From NCBI RefSeq assembly GCF_009727055.1, contig NC_052357.1:3356810-3420809 (forward strand): DNA of 64,000 nucleotides, in the 5' to 3' direction. The notes under the pieces were generated by a model that was given only the letters and a program-made list of their open reading frames with translations, had not been told where the DNA came from and did no database searches. Both the position numbers and the translations under genes were made by a program. Within the stretch, counting starts at the first letter, position 1; the number at the start of each line of letters is the position of its first letter. Positions 55,788 through 64,000 of this stretch are shown here, piece after piece. Origin of the DNA: Benincasa hispida. Its lineage: Eukaryota > Streptophyta > Magnoliopsida > Cucurbitales > Cucurbitaceae.

Positions 55788-57162
55788 TACTAACATATAA
55801 TTAAATTAATAAGCTTAATTAATTAACATTTCATTAATTAATAAATTAAATATCACATATTTAATTTAATTTAAATCATATTCAAATAATAATTTTTCAT
55901 ATAATCTATAGTTTAATATGAATCTCATTCATATTAATTTTAACCTATGGTCTTATATGAATCACACTCATATGACTAATATTTGAATCTTATTCAAACA
56001 TTTATCTCTCTCATCAAATTTATATTATAATGTATCTATATACATTAAATTAATTGCATCTCATACAATTAATTTTCTTAATCAATTTGAACAATTTAAA
56101 TTAATCCAAAATTAATTGATTTTTATTTAACCCTTAATGAGCTAGCAAGGGGACCTTATGGACCGACAAATTAATTAAACTCTTTAATCAAATTAATCAA
56201 CATTCATTAACTGTTGAACATTCCACTAAAGACCGACAACTGCACTATTCGCATTGTAGATATATTTATATGTCCATGGATATAATCAATTAGTAGTAAG
56301 TTGATCCTTTACAAATTGCTCGTAAATACAGGTAGGTCAACTTATCGTTTTACCCCCTGTAGTTACATCTAACTCCTTAAGTACCACTGATCTCTCTAAT
56401 GAACAATTAGTTATAGTCGAATTATAAACTAGACCCCTCTATAGCTAGTAAGAGAGTGAGGAGGCTCGTTGTTCAAGACCCAGAATCAACCTTTAAGAAG
56501 CAATTCATCTACTTTCCCTCAGAATGAATGAATTCCATCTTGTGAAGTTGTTAGGATAAACATTATATTTTTCGGATTAATTATCCCACTCTTGTATGAA
56601 TCTAATAGAATACTAATCAACTAGCAATAACAATAATAATCAAATAAGGACACGAGGAATTTTAACATGGAAAAATCCTCTCAATGTAAAGGGGTAAAAA
56701 ACCATGGACTAAAGTCAAAATCTCCACTACAATCAATAATGGTTTACAACGAGTTCTCCCTAGTCACAACTAGAGGCATACAATAAATATCTCAAGATTA
56801 AAAATCTTGGCAATAAAAGACAACAAATTGAGAAGAATAAAATTAGAAACGTCTCACTTGAAGTGGCAACCAATTACCCATAGTATCTGACTATAGGTAG
56901 CTCTAAGCGAAATCTCCACCATCCAGATTGAAGACCCTCGTGCCAATAACATGTTGTCAAAATTTTAGCTCGATTGGACCATGGATCGATCTCTAAATGA
57001 ATGTTGTTGTACGAAAGAATAATTCTCAATAGTTTTCTACTGCCATTTTAATTTACTTGGTCTGCATGATGCATTACTATCCGACGATTGCTGATTTTTT
57101 GTTTTAATAAACAAAACCTAAAAGCCCAACTGGGCCTTATATTGGACTTTCACTTTAAGCAT

Positions 57163-57174
57163 GCTCTGATACCA
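57163..57174 (-). promoter_or_regulatory. Primer-binding site of element E
   Basis: GCTCTGATACCA on plus, then AT, then LTR TGATGGAACAT. Same initiator tRNA-Met type as the other elements. Confidence 0.88.
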
Positions 57175-57176
57175 AT

Positions 57177-59343
57177 TGATGGAACATACACATGCATAGT
57201 GGAAGCAATAACGAATCTCAAGTACTCTAATTAGGCTTATTTCATAAGAATAAACATGGATTTTAACATAGATTAAAAAAAGGTTAGAACACACAACCTT
57301 TGTAGCCCAAATTTCTTTTTGGTTTTGATCAACTCTTCTTACATGCAGTTTGTAGACCACCAATAGAGTCTTTTCGACTATTCTTCAACCTTAGAACGAG
57401 ATGGTGGGATCTGGTGAATAACCAATTTGGAGAGAAATTGTGTAAAGATTCGAGAGAAAATTAGGGTTAAGATTCTTTAAAATCTCAAGAACTTCCACTT
57501 TTGCCAAGAAGAATTAAACTTCATAGAACCATTCTCTCTATAGGAAAAAACATACAAATCATGCAAATTTGAGGTAATAAAAACTTGACACTCAAAATTC
57601 CATTAACTCAAAGTGGGATTAGTGTCTTCAAGTGAGATGAACACCTAACAACAATATTTTAATCAAAACCACAAAAATATGATTTTTCCACCAAGTCAAT
57701 CTTGAATTTTCCCACTAAATTGGTCAAATTGTCAAACTTTGACTCTCAAAGTCCATAATCAATATTTTGACTTTTTGACTCTCAAAGTCTAAAGTCAATA
57801 TTTTGACTTTATCTCAATTTTGACATAATCAACAATTTTGACTTTTATTTCAATTTTGACATAGTTAACAATTTTGACTTTCAATCCAATTTTGATCTCT
57901 TTAATTTAAAATTAATTTAAACAATTTAATTAATTAAAATCACACTAATCCCGATCAATCCTAATTAAACGTTTTTTAATCCCTATTAAAAAAATTATGA
58001 TATTCATATCTTATTTAAATATCTTTTTTCTCTCTCTATATGTTTAATTCTAATTAAACATTAGGTTAAATATATCATATATATTTAACACTTTACTCCA
58101 AAAATCGAATTCGAAAACTTCAAACTCGTTTGTCACACTGTTCTAAGGTTTAGTCTGATATAAGCTAGTAGGGGACCTCATGGTCCTACAGATCATGGAC
58201 TCCAACGATCCAAGATTAAGTGGTTAAACTCTTTAACCCAATTAACTAACATTCATTAACTATTGGGTCACTCCACTAAAGCCCATGATCTATAGTACTA
58301 AACCTCATGGTCCTACAGATCATGGGCTCCAATGATCCAAGATTAAGCGATTAAACTCTTTAACCCAATTAACCAACATTCTGGTCACTCCACTGAAGCC
58401 CAGTAGTTGCACTCCCCTCACTGTAGATACATTTTTGTCTACTCGATATAACCATAATCAGTAAGTCAACCATTCACAGGTTTGTTCGTAATAACAGTTG
58501 GATAAAAAATTGTTTTACCCCCGAGATTACATCTTGCTTCTTAAGTCCCACTGATCCTCTAATGAACAATTGGTTTGTTATTAAATCACCAAATTGAGTC
58601 CTTTTCGGGCCAATGAGAGGGTGAGATCCCTTGTTCAAGACCAGAAGTCAGAACTTTAGGGAATAACCTCTCTACTATCCCTAAAAGCGAGTAGGAGTGA
58701 ATTCCGTCTTGCACCCTATATCCCCAGCTATCTACTTGGTCTTACCTTGAAATGAGGAGCTTATTGAGCAGGCGCTATTAAGCCAACCCTCACCCATGCA
58801 AATCTAAGGATAATCCCGAATGAATAGAATTCATAGTTAGCTCATGATTAAGGTTAAGTTACCTAGGTTATTACTTTGAAATAGTCAGGGTTAAACAATA
58901 AACAACATTATAGAGTAAGAGTGACTTATTTTTTGGTCGATCTTATACAAACTCTTTGCATGGTACGCCTCCACTCGCATGTCTCTACATGAATGATTCA
59001 AGATCACATCGTATGTAGCACTTTACAACAATTGTAACAACTACAAAGTGGGCCACATCCAATAATGTCCCCAAGATGTACCCAACCTTATCCGTATACT
59101 ATAGACCGTTTAGGCTATCTACTCGAACTTGATCCACTCTTATGTCTCCACATAAAGTCCAAGTACTCATGTAATAGTCTTGGATCTTAGTTTATTGGAT
59201 TTAGGTTCTTTCTAAAATGAAATGAGCAATTCATACATTCAATAACAACTTTATTGAATAAACCTCAATGTTTCCACTCTTTATTGATAACAGAATAAGT
59301 ATATTGTTTACAAACCATGAGTTTTAGGACATAAAACCCAACA
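57177..59343 (-). mobile_element. Element E LTR (2167 bp, complete)
   Basis: Sense-strand ends are TGTTGGGTTTTATGTCC ... ATGTTCCATCA. It contains TTGAC-rich text (57.7-57.9 kb). A ~130-bp segment with 'cctcatggtcctacagatcatgg' is duplicated in tandem at about 58165-58300 and 58300-58390. The frame at 57118-57363 spans the LTR/PBS and is not a gene. Confidence 0.82.
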
Positions 59344-60307
59344 CAAATGAAAAAAAAATTAAGAAGAATAAAATCTGAAACGTCTCACTTGAAGTGGCAA
59401 CCAATTACCCATAGTATCTAACTATAAGTAGCTTCAAATAAAATCTCCACCGTTCGACCCTCGTGCCAAGAACACACTGTCAAAATTTCAGCTCGATTGG
59501 ACCATGGATTGATCCCCAAATGGCTGAAAAATGTTGTTGTACGAAAGAAGAATTCTCAATAGTTTCCCACTGTCGTTTTTAATTTACTCGTTCTGCGTGA
59601 TGCATTATTATCCGATGGTTGCTGATTTTTGGTTTTAATAAACAAAACCTAAAAGCCCAACTAGGCCTTATATTAGGCTTTCACTTTAAGTGAAATAACC
59701 CAATAGTTGTGCCAACTCCCCACTCGGTCAAATCCTTAAAATGGTAGGTTTATTGCATCGGTGAAATTGGCCAGTCTCAACCATACATATCAAAGGATTG
59801 CCCTCATAGGTAGGAGTTCACAACTCACTCAGAATTCAGATCAAGTTACCTATGGTCACTCTAGTGAAATGTAAATCTCTTCATGTAACAGTGTTATTAT
59901 AAGAAAGACTAATCATTTCGTAGTCTGGTCTTATATAAACTCATTGTGTAGGATACCACTACTCATATGTCTCCACATGTTCGATCAAGATCAGATCATT
60001 TGTAACACTTTACAACAATTAATAACTACAAAGTGGGTTGTATCCGTAATGTCACAAGGATAACGTACCCAACTTTATCCATATACTACAAACCACGCAG
60101 GTTATTACTTAAATTTAATCTACCTGTATGTCAACCACATACATGTTTAAGTTACATAAAATAACCTTGGATCTTAGTTTATTGGATTTGGGTTAATGCA
60201 GACTAAATGTCGAATAAAATAACATTTTATTTCATTAATTAAATAACTTATGTACAAATAATTTACAAACTATGTAACCCATGAGATTTAGGGCATCAAC
60301 CCCAACA

Positions 60308-61539
60308 AAGTTTAATTTTGCAGGCTTAAAAAATTTAGGCATCAAGCTCCAATTTCTGCTTTTTGGAGGCTTATTCAAGTTTTATTTTGTAGCAAAAGAC
60401 GAATTCTCTAGAGACTTCTTCATACTAGACCTTTGCACCTGATGTTATAGATATAAAGTCCAAATTTTGTAAAAGGATGTGTTGTGAATAAGAAAACCAA
60501 TTTGTCAGTTTACAATTTTGAAACCGTATGCAATTTGTTGGTTTACAATTTTAAAACCATATTCAATGTTAGTAGGTGCATTACATTAATGCATAAGAAT
60601 AGTGTTGCATATATGAAAATGTTGATTTGCTTTATGTCGTGCTCGTGTACAATTAATGAGTTGAATTATCTAAGTGAACGCAAGTTTTCCCTAATTAAAC
60701 CCAATTATAAGTTTAACTAGAGTTTCTTGGTGAGTCTAAGGTCGAACACAAGGACTTGATATAACTTAATTAAGAATGGTTGACTGACTTTTAAAATATT
60801 CACTAAGTATCATGCATTAACATTTATACTAAATAATTAGCTATACACAATTGTGAAGTGAAACAATGCTATGGGATGGTATGCGTTGAGTGTGTGGTAT
60901 GATGATGATGTGTTGAAGGCGGAAATCACAGACTTACACAAGTGTTTACTTATCAATGAATAGTAGGGTTTAGGAGAGTGTTCATCATTCTTTTTTTTTT
61001 TTTTTTTTTTATCATGCATTCAAATTGAGTTCATGTCCGTTTTTAACTTAAGTTAATTTCTACACCTCTCGATGCTCAAGCCACACTTACTTGATCTCTA
61101 AGATGCATGCATGCTAAGTTGAGTGAACAAATTAGCTAATTTCATCTCTAAAGCTACTTCTTCCTTTGTTTAATGAAGTCCACAGTCACTTACTCTCTCA
61201 AGCAATTGATTATTTCTACTCAAACTGATTTTTCAAATGGAATTAAGCAATGGATAAAGCACACATTAAACAAAATGAACTCATTCTTGCACTCACTTCA
61301 TTAGCGGGATGAAGTATTCTACTCAACCCATATGCAATTTTGTTACTCATAATGGATGAAATGAGGTAAATAGATAGACAAAAGATGGAGAAAATAATGA
61401 TATGCATTGAAAGTAATAGAAATCATACAAATGAAAGTTCCATATTCAATAACGATTCAATATAGAATTAGAAGGTGAATGAAAAAGATGGTTGAATGGG
61501 TGAAGAGGTCAAGCCGCCAGTGACAATCTCTTATCCCCT
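60308..61539. other. Unannotated AT-rich region
   Basis: No convincing gene. The 78-codon plus-strand frame at 60484-60720 has an internal repeat (VYNFETVCNLLVYNFKTIFN) but no recognised family. A T tract of about 22 bases lies near 60990. The first bases AAGTT may be the TSD of element C. Confidence 0.35.
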
Positions 61540-62307
61540 TGTTGGAACCGGCTACCCTCTGACGGTGAAACTTGACAGTAGCGAACAGTCACGAACGACA
61601 ATCGTTAGAAATGTGGAACATGCAAAATAGAAACTCGTTACAGGCTGAGTTTTGGATCTCGCTCTCTTTAAGACGTTTCACAGCTCTGCCCAAGTGTGTA
61701 AGAAGGTCAATAATATTGTCATGTCGTCCCCAGGATAAAACAATCTAAAAATGTCTCAATCGAAAATGCACCGTATTCGATCGAAAAATTCACACTTGTT
61801 AGACTGATTTGCTCGGAAAACCAAAATATAAAAAGAAAAGGGTCTGAGAGAGAATTCTATGAAGTTTAAAAACTAAAACTGAGATGACGAAGAAGTTAAA
61901 GGCTTGCACCTTTTATAAGCATAGAAGGCCAACACGCTGATGCAGAAAATGGGCAATCGCTAAACGTGCAGCTGCGCAACTTGTGCAGAGTCGTTGAATG
62001 TGTAGGAGCATGCACGGAGCACATGGACCGCCTCGTGAGCAACACGTGTTGGTTCGATTTTGGTTGAAAGATTAAAAAAATTATTAAAATAAAATGAAAA
62101 ATAATTGTACACACATGCCATGCCCGTCCAACCGACCGAATGGACGCGGTGACGATGAGCGCATGTGAGATGTCCACCGTACCCACATTGGTCTATCTCC
62201 TCACTCCCTCTAAAATATGGATACCCCTTGGGGCCTAATCCCAAAGTCCAAGATGGGAGTATAAGAAAGAGACTCCCCTCTAAAAAATAATCAATGTGGG
62301 ATTCTCA
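61540..62307 (-). mobile_element. Family B LTR (3' LTR of the 62.9-64.0 kb copia element)
   Basis: Plus-strand ends TGTTGGAACC ... GGATTCTCA, homologous to 3127-3549. It lies directly downstream (minus orientation) of the RNase H domain, which fixes it as the 3' LTR. The purine-rich minus-strand stretch between the two (AGTGGGGAATTTTTGGG at about 62360) may contain the polypurine tract. Confidence 0.6.
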
Positions 62308-62889
62308 ACCAAAAGTTTTTTTCCTATTTTTTTTTTTTTTCTAAAACTTGAATTTTCACCCAAAAATTCCCCACTTGAAAATTTTAAACATAAGAAAAGC
62401 ATTTTTTCATTGAGTAATATCAGTCTATACAACACTGTGTATAAGCAAAGGTGTCTTACAACTTGAACCTTTACATAGTGTAGATGATTCAGAATATACT
62501 ATAGTAAACCCTTGGTTTCGAACTCTATCTCTAGCAACATTTCACACACAATATTATTGGGGTGTAGTTCGAAAGTACGTGCTTTAAGGCCTAGCACGTG
62601 TATCTCGATTTAGTGAATGCTCTAGAGAGTTTGCCTAAAACCTTCATAGAAAGCGGCCCCTACTTCCACATTCACATAGGTGAGTTTATCAAGAGTACTT
62701 CTGTAGCTAGGTACCCCACTTTGACATCAAGTATAGATTTCATTAAGAACTAAGTTAACCTTTCCTACGCTTCAAGATATCATGCTTAGACTTTAGACCA
62801 TAGGAAGGGGACTCTGTGTTAGTTTTAGTATAATTCACTTTATGTCACTTTTGATCAATTATTACCCATTAAACCTGTTTCTTGGGATC

Positions 62890-63700
62890 TCCAGTCTACA
62901 AGTGGGATTTTCCTCACAATGATTCATTTTTCTATACACAAGAATCCCATCATTTCCGAGGTTTAGAAAACCTTCTCTTTGGTCAATCCTTTCATCAAAA
63001 TATCTGCCAAGTTTTCATCAGTCCGTATATGATTCACTCTAACTATACTAGTAGTGAGGAACTCTCTAATGGTACTATGCTTACGACGTATTTGTCATCT
63101 TCTTCCATTGTAATGACGGTCCTGAACTTTTGCGAGTGCTGCAGTACTATCACAATGGATTAATATGGTTGGTACCAGCTTTTCCCACAGGGGAATTTCT
63201 TATAGCAAACTTCTAAGCCAACCTGCTTCTTCACTAGCTGTCGCTAGTGCTATCATTTCTGACTCCATCGTAGATTGGGATAGAATAATCTGTTTCTTGG
63301 ACTTCCAAGAGACAGTTCGGCCTGCTATATTAAAGATATAGCCACTTGTAGCCTTTGAATCATTTGAGAGGAAGTTCCAGTCAACATCGCTGAATCCTTC
63401 AAGGACAGCGGAAAACTTCTGATAATGTAATCATAGGTTTTGGGTTTTCTTCAAGTATCTCATAATCCTTTCTATAGCATTCTAATGTTCTATACTAGGC
63501 CTGTTTGTAAACCTACAAAGTAATCCTATAGCATAAGCTATGCAAGGTCTAGTGCAGTTAGCAGTGTATCTAAGACTACCTATGATGCTCGCATACTCAG
63601 ATTGATTAACACCGTCACCAGTTTTCTTGAACAACTTAACATTAGGGTGAAAAGAAGTACATGTTGGTTTACATTCAAAGTAATTATACTTCTTTAGAAT
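62890..63700 (-). pseudogene. Family B copia RNase H domain
   Basis: The minus strand reads 'EYASIIGSLRYTANCTRPCI', 'GLLCRFTNRPSIEH', 'IMRYLKKTQNL', 'GFSDVDWNFLSNDSKATSGY', 'GRTVSWKSKKQIILSQSTME', 'ALATASEEAGWLRSLL', 'ILIHCDSTAALAKV' and 'ADILMKGLTKEKVF'. Scattered stops (for example near 63485 and 63190) interrupt it. The catalytic Asp/Glu positions (DVDW, STMESE, CDST) remain recognisable. Confidence 0.82.
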
Positions 63701-63718
63701 CTTTTCTATATAGTGAGA

Positions 63719-63991
63719 TTAATCCAAAGAAATTCCCTTTTCAGACCTAGTCACTTTTATGCCTAAGATTACACTTGCTTCTTCTAAGTCTTTCATATCA
63801 AAGTTTGCATTCAATGTAGATTTCACATCATTTATGATGTGCAATTTCGACCCAAAGATTAACAAATCATCTACATGCAAGCACATGATAATGCATAGAT
63901 TATTTTCAAATTTATAGTAGATGCATTGGTCATTTTCATTAACCTTGAAACCTTTAGATATGATTAGGTTATCAAACTTTTTGTGTGTCAT
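63719..63991 (-). pseudogene. Family B copia reverse transcriptase (3' part, runs off window)
   Basis: 90 residues with the RT active-site region 'IIMCLHVDDLLIFGSKLHII' (HVDD in place of YVDD), followed by 'DVKSTLNANFDMKDLEEASV' and 'ILGIKVTRSEKGISLD'. It is continuous with the RNase H below after a stop at 63719. The 5' portion of the element lies beyond the window end. Confidence 0.85.
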
Positions 63992-64000
63992 TGCTTAGGA

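Larger units (their letters stand above)
56552..59704 (-). mobile_element. Inserted block E: leader, LTR with PBS, leader repeat
   Basis: A 331-bp direct repeat (56829-57159 and 59360-59690) flanks a complete LTR (57177-59343) that carries a PBS on its low side. In minus orientation the order is leader copy, LTR, PBS, leader copy, as expected from unequal or intrachromosomal recombination in a tandem element. No gag or pol remains. Confidence 0.6.
55186..60307 (-). mobile_element. Element C 5' LTR, interrupted by a 3.2 kb insertion
   Basis: The inner end reads TAAAGGATTTGAATCC (expected TG changed to TA). The outer end is GGGCATCAACCCCAACA at 60307. LTR sequence runs to about 56546, breaks, and resumes at about 59705 ('agttgtgccaactcccc'). 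A six-base AGTTGT occurs on both sides (56546-56551, 59705-59710). The uninterrupted LTR would be about 2 kb, like its relatives. A single N at 55731 lies in an exact duplication. Confidence 0.75.

Noticed and set aside
57118..57363. 81-codon minus ORF
   Set aside because: It crosses the LTR/PBS boundary of element E; chance frame.
56546..59710. AGTTGT on both sides of block E as a clean TSD
   Set aside because: Six bases, and the inferred element ends are not TG...CA, so it may be coincidence or a deletion scar.
60484..60720. 78-codon ORF with an internal VYNF repeat
   Set aside because: AT-rich, no family, flanked by retrotransposons; the repeat comes from a short DNA duplication.
62882..63163. 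93-codon plus-strand ORF
   Set aside because: Antisense to the copia RNase H domain.

Overview
The window is plant nuclear DNA. It contains one complete nine-exon gene with GT-AG introns, many Ty1/copia LTR retrotransposons, a hAT transposon, and very AT-rich non-coding sequence. Short-repeat and LTR sequence styles (for example the 'tatcattgatgg' hairpin zone near 13.46 kb and LTRs starting TGTTGGGTTTTAT) suggest a dicot, most likely Cucurbitaceae. That family assignment comes from recall and is only moderately sure. Two single-N joins and one noisy duplicated block show that this is a draft assembly.

Layout. 0-3.6 kb: a short-motif repeat zone, then a truncated minus-strand copia element (family B) with gag, protease and integrase remains and a putative LTR. 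4.4-5.1 kb: an intact single-exon minus-strand gene for a small protein with an OFP17-like C-terminus. 7.56-13.28 kb: a complete minus-strand DDX11/CHL1-type (XPD/FANCJ family) Fe-S DNA helicase gene, 923 codons after splicing, with a LINE fragment in its third intron. 13.3-16.7 kb: a promoter-proximal hairpin, then copia RT/RNase H remains and an AT-rich LTR fragment.

16.8-41.8 kb is a four-level nest that can be read from target-site duplications. A plus-strand LTR (G, 16799-17026 continued at 40686-41824) was split by a minus-strand copia element (F, 17027-40685, TSD TATGG). F's 3' LTR was then hit by a hAT element (18678-23002, TSD ATGTCACC). F's 5' LTR was hit by another copia element (A, 30946-40351, TSD GCTCG). 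Each site has an uninterrupted paralogue elsewhere in the window.

41.8-46 kb: a plus-strand copia 5' LTR, PBS and leader (H) without gag or pol. 46-50.4 kb: unidentified non-coding sequence. 50.5 kb: a small Mutator-like transposase fragment. 50.8-60.3 kb: a minus-strand copia element (C) with a gag remnant; its 5' LTR is interrupted by a rearranged LTR/leader block. 61.5-64 kb: the 3' half (RT, RNase H, LTR) of another family B copia element that runs off the window.

Only two host genes are supported. The most unusual signal is an array of short palindromes in the non-coding leaders of the copia elements: a nearly constant 3-nt loop is flanked by arms that change in sequence but stay self-complementary. 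It recurs in several diverged copies and on both strands.
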